DNA of 64,000 nucleotides, from NCBI RefSeq assembly GCF_002156385.1, contig NZ_MVJM01000001.1:574851-638850 (forward strand), read 5' to 3'. Positions 16,856 to 25,115 of the stretch are shown here, piece by piece. The DNA is from Halalkalibacter urbisdiaboli. GTDB lineage: Bacteria > Bacillota > Bacilli > Bacillales > Bacillaceae_D. Position numbers and translations under genes: made by a program. The notes beneath the pieces were generated by a model. The model was not told where the DNA came from. It made no database searches and worked only from the letters and a program-made list of their open reading frames with translations. Each line of letters starts with the position of its first letter. Position 1 is the stretch's first letter.

Positions 16856-18214
16856 TTACGAATCTTTTTTCTTTGTACGTGAAGCGATTCGGCGTTGTCT
16901 CTGTGCCTCTTTTGCCTGTTTAAAGCGTTCCTTTTTCTTATATCCTGGCTTGACTCTTTTAGGCTTCGCTTTTGCTTTTCCACTACCTGTGGAGGTGCTT
17001 GGAGTCATAGCTGTTTTTATTGTCGTCCCTTTAGGTCGTCTTTTGCCTGGTACGCCTAAAGGAGGTTTATCAAGCTTTTGCCATTCCCCTTTTTTAAAGT
17101 CATAAAATGTGAAGGTAATTCCCCGTTTTGTCAACTTTTCAATAGCTTGTTGATCACTTAGCTCATAAAGCGTATAAGCGATTCCTTCAGCTCCTGCGCG
17201 TGCAGTTCGTCCAACACGATGAATATAAAAGTCTAAGTCCTTTGGTATTCCATAATTAATTATATGTGTGACACCTTTCACATCAATGCCACGCGCCGCA
17301 AGATCAGTTGCTACTAAGAATTGGACTTTAACCTCTTTTACTTGTTTCATCACTTGTTTCCGTTGACGTGGCTGTAGACCACCATGAAGCCTGTCCACAT
17401 TTAATCCAGCTTCAAGCATAGCATCTGCTACCTCATCTGCTTGCTCCTTTGTGTTTGTGAAGACAATTGCTAAATAAGGGTTGATAGATTGAGCAAGCTC
17501 TACGACAAATGAGAGTTTATCCCTATGACGCAGTGGGACAATTCGATGTTCAATTTTAGTTGCTGTGACATGTTTTGGTTCTACATGAACATGTCGGGGG
17601 TCATTCATATATTTTCTTAAAAATGGCTGGAGCTTTTCAGGAATTGTAGCTGAAAACACCATCATTTGAAGATTTTCAGCCATTCTTGAAGCAACCTTAT
17701 CTACATCGGCAATAAACCCCATATCAAGCATCTGATCTGCCTCATCAACAACAAGCATCGCAGCTGTATACACTTTTAAAGCTTGATCTTCCATTAAATC
17801 GCCAATTCTCCCTGCAGTCCCGACAACAATGTGAGGTTGGACTTTTAACTTGTCTGCTGAACGAACTCGATCAGTTCCTCCGACTAATAGCTTTGCCTGA
17901 ATCATTTTATCCTCTGGGCAATGCTCAAGCAATTTTTTAAGCTCATCAAATATTTGTGACGCTAGTTCACGAGTTGGCGCTGTAATTACTGCTTGAACTT
18001 CATCTATCTTATGATCGATCCGATCAAGGATAGGCAGTAGAAACGACAACGTTTTCCCAGTTCCTGTTTGAGACTGACCAATGACGTCCTTCCCATTTCG
18101 TATTGCTGGAATAAGACGTTCCTGAATCTCTGTTGGAAGAGAGAAACCTTGTGCTGATAGAGCTTCAATAAGGAATGGTTTTAATTCAAAACGTTTAAAA
18201 TTATTTGCGATCAT
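16856..18214 (-). CDS. cshB: DEAD-box RNA helicase CshB
   Basis: 452 residues from the ATG at 18214 with AGGAAG 4 nt upstream. Helicase motifs run in order: Q motif ([15 protein letters not shown]), I (QSQTGTGKT), Ia ([10 protein letters not shown]), II ([10 protein letters not shown]), III (SATIP), IV/V ([13 protein letters not shown]), VI ([10 protein letters not shown]). The tail is basic and rich in Lys/Arg ([19 protein letters not shown]), fitting an RNA-binding extension. It corresponds to B. subtilis cshB (yqfR) by position next to nfo. The family works in RNA unwinding and cold adaptation. Confidence 0.93.
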   Translation of the reverse strand: MIANNFKRFELKPFLIEALSAQGFSLPTEIQERLIPAIRNGKDVIGQSQTGTGKTLSFLLPILDRIDHKIDEVQAVITAPTRELASQIFDELKKLLEHCPEDKMIQAKLLVGGTDRVRSADKLKVQPHIVVGTAGRIGDLMEDQALKVYTAAMLVVDEADQMLDMGFIADVDKVASRMAENLQMMVFSATIPEKLQPFLRKYMNDPRHVHVEPKHVTATKIEHRIVPLRHRDKLSFVVELAQSINPYLAIVFTNTKEQADEVADAMLEAGLNVDRLHGGLQPRQRKQVMKQVKEVKVQFLVATDLAARGIDVKGVTHIINYGIPKDLDFYIHRVGRTARAGAEGIAYTLYELSDQQAIEKLTKRGITFTFYDFKKGEWQKLDKPPLGVPGKRRPKGTTIKTAMTPSTSTGSGKAKAKPKRVKPGYKKKERFKQAKEAQRQRRIASRTKKKDS

Positions 18215-18432
18215 ATATCTTCCTACTTTCATCCGTAACTTTTCTATGCAATGGTTCATTTTATCATATATTGTTACATATTGGCTAATTCCCTAAACAT
18301 TCTATTTTAACATTTACTTATTTGCTATTAGCTAGATGGTTTTTCAAGATCTACTTTCTTACGACACCATTTAATTAAGTGTGCATATAGCTATCATAAG
18401 GGAATTTGAAATAGAGGAAAGGAGATTCTCTC

Positions 18433-19059
18433 ATGCAACAATTTATGGGGCCACCTATGGGCCCACTTCCAATACAACCAATGCAAGCAGCAATGCAGCA
18501 ATCGCTGTACTCTAATGCTCCTATTGGTTCAATGGGCGGGTTTAATCCAACCATTGGTCAATCAGGCCTTGCAAGAGGCGGTGGTCTTCTTGCAAGATTG
18601 TTCGGCAGAGGATTTGGTCAGGCAGCTGGTTCAGCAGCCCCCATGGCACAAGGATTTGGTCAAACGGCTAACTCTGCATTTTCCGGTCTGAATTTATCTT
18701 CTCTTTTGACCAATACTCAACGTGTCCTAGGCATTACACAACAAGTAGTACCAATGATTCAACAATACGGGCCTCTCATACGTAATATGCCAACTATCTG
18801 GAGAATTATGAGAAGTAGTGCTTCAACATCAACTGAGCAACAAACTGAAGCTTCTCCTGTTGATGATCTGACGGAAAACAATCAGGATAATTTTTCATCT
18901 AACCTAGATGAAGAAGAAAATAACGTATTAAACAAAGAATCTACAATCGCGATAGAATCAGAAGAGTTCGATGAAAAACAGTCTCAATTACAACAAACAA
19001 TTGTTCCAGAGAAATCGAAAACTATAAATGGTATTCCCGGACCTAAACTTTATGTATAA
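18433..19059 (+). CDS. yqfQ: YqfQ/VrrA-like protein
   Basis: 208 residues. The N-terminal half is rich in Met, Gln, Pro and Gly (MQQFMGPPMGPLPIQPMQAAMQQ), with a Gly-rich patch (GGGLLARLFGRGFGQ). A conserved middle follows (LSSLLTNTQRVLGITQQVVPMIQQYGPLIRNMPTIWRIMR) and then an acidic Glu/Asn/Ser tail. This is the YqfQ/VrrA layout found beside cshB and ispH in Bacillus; in B. anthracis the homologue carries the vrrA variable repeat. There is no signal peptide and the function is unknown. The RBS AAAGGAG lies 9 nt before the ATG. Confidence 0.75.
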   Translation: MQQFMGPPMGPLPIQPMQAAMQQSLYSNAPIGSMGGFNPTIGQSGLARGGGLLARLFGRGFGQAAGSAAPMAQGFGQTANSAFSGLNLSSLLTNTQRVLGITQQVVPMIQQYGPLIRNMPTIWRIMRSSASTSTEQQTEASPVDDLTENNQDNFSSNLDEEENNVLNKESTIAIESEEFDEKQSQLQQTIVPEKSKTINGIPGPKLYV

Positions 19060-19085
19060 AAATATTAATTTTTAGTATTTTTTAA

Positions 19086-19115
19086 TTGACAACCTTCAAT
19101 CCTGGATAGTACAAT
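19086..19115 (+). promoter_or_regulatory. sigmaA-type promoter of the CarD-like gene
   Basis: TTGACA (19086-19091), an 18-nt spacer, TACAAT (19110-19115). It has a perfect -35 and one mismatch in the -10. Confidence 0.6.
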
Positions 19116-19173
19116 TTTATTTTTGATTAAATTTATGATATACTATTGGTATTACTCGATTGGAGGAATGCCC

Positions 19174-19668
19174 ATGTTTAAAGTTGGAGACCACGTAGTC
19201 TACCCCTACCACGGTGCTGGAACGATTCAGGATATTGAAGAAAAGGATGTGTTAGGTGAAACTCATTCCTATTTTATCCTTCATTTTCCACTCGTAGATG
19301 TAAAACTAATGCTACCAGAAAATCGAATTAATGATTCGGGATTACGAAAAGTAATCGAGCAAGCCGAACTCGCTGAACTCGTGGAAGCACTTAAAAATGG
19401 ACCCGAGATTCCGCCATCAACGAGTCATTTCTCTCGTGAGACTGAAAACCTTTTGAAAAGCGGTAGTATTATTGACGCAGCTCATTTAATTTGTTCTCTT
19501 TCGAAAAAACAGTCGGAACGAGCAAATGGTCTCCACATCCAGGATCGTAATCATTTGCAAAAAGCTAGACAAATGATTGCAAGTGAACTCGTTTTAATGA
19601 ATGACATGACGGAGGAACAGGCTTATGAGTTCATCGATAACACTTTACTCGAAGCCAATGTCAATTAA
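19174..19668 (+). CDS. CarD/CdnL-like RNA polymerase-binding regulator
   Basis: 164 residues from the ATG at 19174 (GGAGG with 7-nt spacing). The N-terminal Tudor-like RID module is clear: MFKVGDHVVYPYHGAGTIQDIEEKDVLGE ... VDVKLMLPENRINDSGLR. It binds the beta subunit of RNA polymerase in CarD/CdnL/TRCF proteins. The C-terminal part is helical and basic-acidic mixed (SRETENLLKSGSIIDAAHLICSLSKKQ). Such proteins usually stabilise open complexes, often at rRNA promoters. It lies directly upstream of ispH but has its own promoter. Confidence 0.85.
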   Translation: MFKVGDHVVYPYHGAGTIQDIEEKDVLGETHSYFILHFPLVDVKLMLPENRINDSGLRKVIEQAELAELVEALKNGPEIPPSTSHFSRETENLLKSGSIIDAAHLICSLSKKQSERANGLHIQDRNHLQKARQMIASELVLMNDMTEEQAYEFIDNTLLEANVN

Positions 19669-19678
19669 CAGGTTTTAA

Positions 19679-19707
19679 TTGTCACTCCTTCTTATCTCCT
19701 TTATAAT
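19679..19707 (+). promoter_or_regulatory. sigmaA promoter of ispH
   Basis: TTGTCA (19679-19684), a 17-nt spacer, TATAAT (19702-19707). The -10 and spacing are consensus, and the predicted start is near 19714. Confidence 0.75.
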
Positions 19708-19721
19708 ATAGGATGGATATT

Positions 19722-19758
19722 AGCGCTCCTGTTTCGCAATGGTCGAAATAGGAGCGCT
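19722..19758 (+). other. Strong hairpin in the ispH leader
   Basis: A 15-bp stem (19722-19736 with 19744-19758, one G-U pair) and a 7-nt loop, all between the predicted start point and the AGGAGG RBS at 19766-19771. No T-tract follows, so it is not a terminator. It could stabilise the 5' end or act as a protein-binding leader. Confidence 0.75.
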
Positions 19759-19777
19759 CACTTATAGGAGGTCTTCC

Positions 19778-20719
19778 ATGAAAGTAGTCAAAATCTCGCC
19801 ACGTGGGTATTGTTATGGGGTTGTAGATGCAATGGTACTTGCAAGACAAGCTGCCCATAATTTAGATTTACCTAGGCCTATTTATATTCTTGGGATGATT
19901 GTTCATAATCAGCATGTTACGGATGCCTTTGAAAATGATGGTATTATTTCACTAGATGGACCAAATCGTTTAGAAATCTTAAAACAAGTAGACAAAGGGA
20001 CTGTTATTTTTACTGCTCACGGAGTTTCTCCAGAGGTACGAAAACTTGCTCGTGAAAAAGGGCTAACAGTTGTTGATGCTACCTGCCCTGATGTGACAAG
20101 GACTCATGACCTGATCCGCGATAAACAGGCTGAGGGATACCAATTTATTTATGTAGGGAAAAAGGGACATCCAGAGCCTGAAGGTGCAATCGGTGTCGCT
20201 CCTGAATCCGTCCACCTTGTTGAGTCCGTTGAGGATGTCGATGAATTAGCTATCAATACCGACAAAATTATTATTACAAACCAAACAACGATGAGCCAAT
20301 GGGATGTTGCAGATATTATGAAAAAAGCGATGCAACGTTATCCAAACGCTGAGGTCCACAACGAGATTTGTCTCGCAACTCAGGTTCGCCAGGAAGCAGT
20401 TGCTGAACAAGCAAAGGAATGTGACCTCGTTATTGTTGTTGGTGATCCGAAAAGTAATAATTCGAACAGATTAGCACAAGTTTCTGAACAAATTGCGGGA
20501 ACAAAGGCCTACAGAATTGGTGACGTTTCTGAATTAAACCTTGACTGGCTTCAAGGCGTAGATGTTGTTGGTGTAACGTCTGGAGCTTCTACTCCAACAC
20601 CAATAACAAAAGAAGTTGTATCATTTCTAGAAGCATATAATCCTCAAGACGAATCGACATGGACACGTAAACGAAACGTAACGATAGAAAAGATATTACC
20701 TAAAGTTAAGGTTAAATAA
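19778..20719 (+). CDS. ispH: HMBPP reductase IspH (LytB)
   Basis: 313 residues from the ATG at 19778 with an AGGAGG RBS. The three cluster cysteines are Cys12 (SPRGYCYGV), Cys103 (DATCPDV) and Cys198 ([11 protein letters not shown]), and the substrate-site segments AHGVSP and [10 protein letters not shown] are present. It makes IPP and DMAPP from the IspG product in the last step of the MEP pathway, using a 4Fe-4S cluster. It has its own promoter and a hairpin leader and ends before repeat copy B. Its position matches B. subtilis yqfP. Confidence 0.97.
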   Translation: MKVVKISPRGYCYGVVDAMVLARQAAHNLDLPRPIYILGMIVHNQHVTDAFENDGIISLDGPNRLEILKQVDKGTVIFTAHGVSPEVRKLAREKGLTVVDATCPDVTRTHDLIRDKQAEGYQFIYVGKKGHPEPEGAIGVAPESVHLVESVEDVDELAINTDKIIITNQTTMSQWDVADIMKKAMQRYPNAEVHNEICLATQVRQEAVAEQAKECDLVIVVGDPKSNNSNRLAQVSEQIAGTKAYRIGDVSELNLDWLQGVDVVGVTSGASTPTPITKEVVSFLEAYNPQDESTWTRKRNVTIEKILPKVKVK

Positions 20720-20750
20720 GTCGGCATGCCCTATATATATTTGTACCAAA

Positions 20751-20857
20751 GGGGCTGTCTAAAAAGCGTAAAGCGTGCACAGCAATGGCTCCGTTCGTTA
20801 CGCTCATTGAAGGCTGTGCCCAAAGGTTAAATAACAACCTTTGGGCACAGCCTCTTT
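20751..20857 (+). repeat. Intergenic repeat, copy B, with terminator hairpin
   Basis: In order it contains a CTGTCTAAAAAGC start, AAAGCGTGCACAGCAATG, a short dyad (CAATGGCTCCG ... CTCATTG), and an 18-bp perfect hairpin (20811-20828 and 20836-20853) ending CTCTTT. It lies 31 nt after the ispH stop and 11 nt before the end of the convergent yqfO gene, so it can serve both as terminator. Confidence 0.85.
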
Positions 20858-20867
20858 GGTTACCTTC

Positions 20868-21989
20868 TTATACAAATTGAAACGGGTCAGTATGAATAGT
20901 TGAAATCATAATTTCAGTATCATACCCCTTTTCATTCACAAAGTTTTGTAAATACTGTTGAACTCCGACCTTCATTACCTTTTCAACATTATGACCAGGA
21001 TCAACAATATTCAGCCCCTCCATCATTGCATCATGAGCAACGTGATAATACACATCGCCAGTTACAAACACATCCACTCCTTTAAATATGGCTTGAGACA
21101 TGTATTTATTCCCGTCTCCTCCTAAAACGCCAACTTTACGAACAATAGTAGCTAAATTTCCAACAACACGTGCACCTTTCACATCAAATGTTTGTTTAAC
21201 ATGTTCAGCAAAAGCCGCTAGACTCATCTCTTCTTTCAAATATCCTACTCGACCAAGCCCAAGAACCTCACCTCTATTATCAAGAGGATAAATATCGTAA
21301 GCAGGTTCCTCATAAGGGTGTGCTTTCATAAGTGCCGCAATAATTCGACCTTGTAAATGAGCCGGGATAATCGTTTCAATTTTCTTTTCCTCTACATATT
21401 CAAGCTTCCCTGCTTCACCAATAAAAGGCGAAGCCTCGTCCTCAGGTCGAAAAACACCGACTCCATTACTCGTAAACGCACAATCACGATACGCGCCTAT
21501 ATGACCTGCTCCTGCTTGACCTAATGCCTCTCTGACTTGTGTTTCATGAGACTCTGGTACAAATACAACTAGCTTTTTTAAAGATATGGACTGAGTCGGT
21601 GCAAGAACTTCCAAGTCGGTCAAACCGAGTGCATGAGCCATCATATCATTTACGCCGCCGATAGCAACATCTAAATTTGTATGAGCAGCATAAATAGTAA
21701 TATTGTGCTTTATCGCCTTTTCAACAATTCGACCATGTGCAGTATGAACATCAATTTTCTTTAATGGTCGAAATAATAAAGGATGGTGGGCAAGAATGAG
21801 ATCAACCTTCTCCCGAATCGCTTCATCCATGACTTCTTCAAGAACATCGAGTGCAATCATGACTTTTTTTATTGGTTTATTTAGTGTTCCAATCATTAAC
21901 CCATTTTTATCACCTTCGACTGCATAGGCTTTAGGTGACCATGTTTCAAAATGTTGAATGAGTGTTTGTGCATTTAAAGTTTTTCCCAT
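20868..21989 (-). CDS. yqfO: Nif3-like dinuclear metal protein YqfO
   Basis: 373 residues. The Nif3/DUF34 fold shows as LILAHHPLLFRPLKKID and IYAAHTNLDVAIGGVNDMMA in the N-terminal part and FVTGDVYYHVAHDAMMEGLNIVDPGHNVEK near the end; these histidines and acids bind two metals. A PII-like insert between them (about residues 130-235, VFVPESHETQVREALGQAGAG) is typical of the Firmicute form. It is often annotated as GTP cyclohydrolase 1 type 2, but the activity is uncertain. Its start overlaps the trmK end by 16 nt, so the two are translated in tandem. Confidence 0.9.
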   Translation of the reverse strand: MGKTLNAQTLIQHFETWSPKAYAVEGDKNGLMIGTLNKPIKKVMIALDVLEEVMDEAIREKVDLILAHHPLLFRPLKKIDVHTAHGRIVEKAIKHNITIYAAHTNLDVAIGGVNDMMAHALGLTDLEVLAPTQSISLKKLVVFVPESHETQVREALGQAGAGHIGAYRDCAFTSNGVGVFRPEDEASPFIGEAGKLEYVEEKKIETIIPAHLQGRIIAALMKAHPYEEPAYDIYPLDNRGEVLGLGRVGYLKEEMSLAAFAEHVKQTFDVKGARVVGNLATIVRKVGVLGGDGNKYMSQAIFKGVDVFVTGDVYYHVAHDAMMEGLNIVDPGHNVEKVMKVGVQQYLQNFVNEKGYDTEIMISTIHTDPFQFV

Positions 21990-22693
21990 GATAGGACCTC
22001 CTCAACCATTTGAATATTAGACTCTATTTCTTTTTGTTTATTGTCTCTTTCTTGATTTTTCTGTGCCTGCTCCAACTGTTTTAAAATCCGCTTCCAATTA
22101 TCAAGTTCGTACTTCCACTTTTTGCGAAATGCCTGATTTCGTTCTTTCATTAAATACGGCCCGAGTAAAAGTTTTCGATCCTTGTCCTCGTTATAGAGTT
22201 CTTCATCGTTACCTTTTTCTGCAACAAGAATTTCATATATCTTCTCATCTTCCTCAAGAATCTCTTCAAATAGCAAAGTCCATTCATGCTTATATAGCCA
22301 TTTCCTAATATCTTGTGCTGAAACATTCGGCTGTAAGATTAGTCTTGAAACGCCTGTTAGTTTTTCTTTTCCGTCTTCAAGAATACTCGCTATTAATGAG
22401 CCACCCATGCCCGCAATTGTAATTACGTCAACCTCATGTGCCTCTATAACTTCAAGTCCATTTCCTTTTCGTACTGATATTCGGTCAGCTAACCCTACTT
22501 TTTTTACTTGTGCCAATGCGGACTGATATGGCCCCTCATTCACTTCTCCTGCAATAGCCTCACGCATATCGGATTGCAAACAAAGATAGCATGGTAAATA
22601 AGCATGATCAGAGCCTATATCCGCCACCTTTGCCTTATTAGGTACATAATTTGCTACACGTACTAGTCTTTCTGATAGCTGTCGTTCGTTCAT
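21974..22693 (-). CDS. trmK: tRNA (adenine22-N1)-methyltransferase TrmK
   Basis: 239 residues from the ATG at 22693; the GTG three codons earlier overlaps the AGGTGA RBS. The SAM-binding fold has KVADIGSDHAYLPCYL (motif I) and ITIAGMGGSLIASIL; the C-terminal part is a Lys/Glu-rich coiled coil (KWKYELDNWKRILKQLEQAQKN). The family makes m1A22 in tRNAs. It is upstream of yqfO in one unit, the same arrangement as yqfN-yqfO in B. subtilis. Confidence 0.9.
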   Translation of the reverse strand: MNERQLSERLVRVANYVPNKAKVADIGSDHAYLPCYLCLQSDMREAIAGEVNEGPYQSALAQVKKVGLADRISVRKGNGLEVIEAHEVDVITIAGMGGSLIASILEDGKEKLTGVSRLILQPNVSAQDIRKWLYKHEWTLLFEEILEEDEKIYEILVAEKGNDEELYNEDKDRKLLLGPYLMKERNQAFRKKWKYELDNWKRILKQLEQAQKNQERDNKQKEIESNIQMVEEVLSWEKL

Positions 22694-22784
22694 TTTACTC
22701 ACCTATGTATTCATGATAATTCCATCTTAGCGACTCTCTAATAGACATGCAAGCTTGCTCAATCGTCCATATTAATAAAAAAAA

Positions 22785-22808
22785 GCGAGAGTCCTTAAAA
22801 ACTCCCGC
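22785..22808 (-). terminator. cccA terminator
   Basis: On the minus strand GCGGGAGT, an 8-nt loop and ACTCTCGC (one G-U pair), then eight Ts. It lies 6 nt beyond the cccA stop. Confidence 0.85.
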
Positions 22809-22814
22809 CTTTTT

Positions 22815-23183
22815 TTATTCTGAAATTGATAGTAAATATTGAGCAACTGCATCGGCATCTACATCATTAAGGCCTGTAGCTGGCATTGCTCCTTGTCCAT
22901 TTTGAATAATTCCAACGATCTCATCATGGTCATATTTTCCTTCAAGGGCAGTTAATGCAGGGCCACTAGCGCCTCCTAGGTCACCACCATGACAACCAAT
23001 ACATGATTTCCCAGCAATTTCTTCACCAGCAGCGATTGGATCTTCATGCTCTTCTGGTACTTCTTCCGTCTCATCTGCGTTCATTTCTGCACGCTGGTCC
23101 AAACCAACAAATGAAAGTGAAATCATAAGAAGGATACCGATAATGGCTGTAATAGCGAATGGTACAAGCGGTCTTCCTTTCAC
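22815..23183 (-). CDS. cccA: Membrane-anchored cytochrome c550 CccA
   Basis: 122 residues. The start is the GTG at 23183 (AAAGGAGG, 8-nt spacing); the longer frame overlaps that RBS. It has an N-terminal membrane anchor (VPFAITAIIGILLMISLSFVG), an acidic linker (ETEEVPEEHEDP) and a single haem c domain with CIGCH at residues 61-65 and a late QGAMPATG that supplies the axial Met. It transfers electrons on the outer face of the membrane between the quinol-oxidising complex and the oxidase. An FNR-like palindrome lies about 80 nt upstream. Confidence 0.92.
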   Translation of the reverse strand: MKGRPLVPFAITAIIGILLMISLSFVGLDQRAEMNADETEEVPEEHEDPIAAGEEIAGKSCIGCHGGDLGGASGPALTALEGKYDHDEIVGIIQNGQGAMPATGLNDVDADAVAQYLLSISE

Positions 23184-23263
23184 GTTGATGTCCTCCTTTA
23201 CGGTTATGTTATTCAAGTCTCGTCAATTATGTAGACGGTTTAAACATTCCTTACCTATTTTAC

Positions 23264-23277
23264 TTGATTTCAATCAA
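23264..23277. promoter_or_regulatory. FNR-type palindrome upstream of cccA
   Basis: TTGAT-N4-ATCAA, a perfect match to the FNR core consensus of Proteobacteria. B. subtilis Fnr uses a different TGTGA-N6-TCACA site, so a Crp/Fnr-family regulator or chance are both possible. Confidence 0.3.
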
Positions 23278-23320
23278 AGTGAAAAGGGATTAATATAGTT
23301 TTGCTTTTTTTGTCACTCTT

Positions 23321-23863
23321 TTAATTCCACCAAAACCACGCTAAAACCAGTATCCCTAATCCTCCTCCAATTGAAAAGTAACTCATTCTCCATTTTAGCC
23401 CAACGATGATCCAAATGCCACAATGGATCATAACAGCCATTGCCAGAGCATTCTGATTGTTATTTGTATAGGTGACGACTCCATGGACCGTTAATAAAAA
23501 TAAAATGAGTGCACCCGTTAACATATAGAATACGGCTAATTTCCTCATACTTTGAAGTGTTTTTGTCGCAATATAAAAAACAAGAACTGAGAAAATAAAA
23601 CCTAGGATCATTTGCATTATGAAAGAGAAATCAGTAAAATAAATCACAAGAACAGACATTACTAGTAAAAGCTGGACAGCAATAAATAAGAAGATTGCTT
23701 TACTACGTTGAACTAGAGATTTTGTTGACGATTTATTTCCTTCTTCAACTTCTCCTTCTGTATAAAGGGATAACAAAAAATCACAGTAATGTTCTGGTAA
23801 TAATTTCGACTTTTTCCAATAATGAATTTCATGAATAATAATATTTTTACGTTTCGGATCCAT
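23321..23863 (-). CDS. Unrecognised five-helix membrane protein
   Basis: 180 residues that I cannot place in a named family. The first 60 are soluble, with a motif-like stretch IHEIHYWKKSKLLPEHYCDFLLSLYTEG that recalls the N-terminal segment of DUF2157-type membrane proteins. Four or five hydrophobic helices follow (KAIFLFIAVQLLLVMSVLVIYF, FIMQMILGFIFSVLVFYIA, LAVFYMLTGALILFLLTVHGV, ALAMAVMIHCGIWIIVGL, YFSIGGGLGILVLAWFWW). It sits between sigA and cccA, beyond the sigA terminator. I do not remember a gene at this place in B. subtilis. The codon use does not look foreign by eye. Confidence 0.65.
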   Translation of the reverse strand: MDPKRKNIIIHEIHYWKKSKLLPEHYCDFLLSLYTEGEVEEGNKSSTKSLVQRSKAIFLFIAVQLLLVMSVLVIYFTDFSFIMQMILGFIFSVLVFYIATKTLQSMRKLAVFYMLTGALILFLLTVHGVVTYTNNNQNALAMAVMIHCGIWIIVGLKWRMSYFSIGGGLGILVLAWFWWN

Positions 23864-23895
23864 CCTTTTCCCCCAAGTTGTTTAGGTATGGAAAA

Positions 23896-23923
23896 ATGGT
23901 TTACCTCAAAAGAAGTAAACCAT
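23896..23923 (-). terminator. sigA terminator
   Basis: On the minus strand ATGGTTTAC, a 10-nt loop and GTAAACCAT followed by TTTTCC. It is 33 nt beyond the sigA stop. Confidence 0.75.
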
Positions 23924-23955
23924 CAACTCATCCTCTACAAAGAATAACCCTTACT

Positions 23956-25074
23956 TTATTCTAAGAAATCTTTTAGACGCTTGCTTCGACTCGGATGACG
24001 AAGCTTACGTAATGCCTTTGCTTCAATTTGACGAATCCGTTCACGCGTAACACCAAATACTTTACCTACCTCTTCAAGTGTTCGAGTGCGTCCATCATCA
24101 AGACCAAAACGGAGTCTTAAGACATTTTCTTCGCGATCTGTTAATGTATCTAATACATCTTCTAGTTGTTCCTTTAATAGTTCATATGCAGCCGCATCAG
24201 AAGGAGCAAGCGCTTCTTGGTCTTCAATAAAATCACCCAAGTGCGAATCATCCTCTTCACCAATAGGAGTTTCAAGTGAAACCGGCTCCTGAGCGATTTT
24301 TAAGATTTCTCTTACCTTATCGGGTGACAATTCCATTTCTTCTGCCACTTCTTCAGGAGTTGGTTCACGCCCGAAATCCTGTAGAAGCTGACGTTGAACA
24401 CGAATAAGTTTATTAATCGTTTCAACCATATGAACTGGAATCCGAATCGTTCTTGCCTGATCTGCAATCGCGCGTGTAATCGCCTGCCTAATCCACCATG
24501 TTGCATACGTACTAAATTTATATCCCTTTTCATAATCAAATTTCTCAACGGCTTTGATTAGTCCCATGTTTCCTTCTTGAATAAGGTCTAAAAAGAGCAT
24601 CCCACGACCAACATAACGCTTCGCAATTGAAACAACAAGACGTAAGTTCGCTTCAGCAAGTCTACGCTTCGCCTCTTCATCTCCTTGTTCAATCCGCTTT
24701 GCCAATTCAATTTCTTCTTCAGCTGAAAGAAGGGGAACTCGGCCTATCTCCTTTAGATACATACGAACCGGATCATTAATTTTTATCCCAGGCGGAACAC
24801 TTAAATCATTTAAATCGAATTCTTCTTCTTCTTTTACAGCTTGTTGAAGATTTACGACTTCATCTGACTCATTTAATATTTCTACCCCTTGCTCTCCAAG
24901 GTATTCGAAAAACTCATCCATTTGGTCAGAATCCTGGTCAAACGCTGCAAGTTTTTCTGTAATTTCTGCATACGTTAAAACCCCTCGTTTTTTTCCAACC
25001 TCAACTAATTGTTCTTTTACTTGATCGATCGACAATTCACCTTCCGCTAATGGACGTAATGGTTTTTCTGCCAT
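23956..25074 (-). CDS. sigA: Primary sigma factor SigA (RpoD)
   Basis: 372 residues from the ATG at 25074 (AAGGAGG about 7 nt upstream). Region 1.1-like N-terminus, then 1.2 ([17 protein letters not shown]), region 2 ([60 protein letters not shown]), region 3 and region 4 with the helix-turn-helix [28 protein letters not shown]. It directs RNA polymerase to housekeeping promoters. It is the last gene of the yqxD-dnaG-sigA operon, 41 nt after dnaG, and ends at its own terminator. Confidence 0.98.
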   Translation of the reverse strand: MAEKPLRPLAEGELSIDQVKEQLVEVGKKRGVLTYAEITEKLAAFDQDSDQMDEFFEYLGEQGVEILNESDEVVNLQQAVKEEEEFDLNDLSVPPGIKINDPVRMYLKEIGRVPLLSAEEEIELAKRIEQGDEEAKRRLAEANLRLVVSIAKRYVGRGMLFLDLIQEGNMGLIKAVEKFDYEKGYKFSTYATWWIRQAITRAIADQARTIRIPVHMVETINKLIRVQRQLLQDFGREPTPEEVAEEMELSPDKVREILKIAQEPVSLETPIGEEDDSHLGDFIEDQEALAPSDAAAYELLKEQLEDVLDTLTDREENVLRLRFGLDDGRTRTLEEVGKVFGVTRERIRQIEAKALRKLRHPSRSKRLKDFLE

Positions 25075-25115
25075 TCGATCCCCTCCTTCCATTGTTCACA
25101 ACCCTACTGCCATCA

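Noticed and set aside
16837..16983. N-terminal extension of nfo into cshB
   Set aside because: The extension is the cshB tail read in another frame; the ATG at 16836 has a proper RBS and matches the family start.
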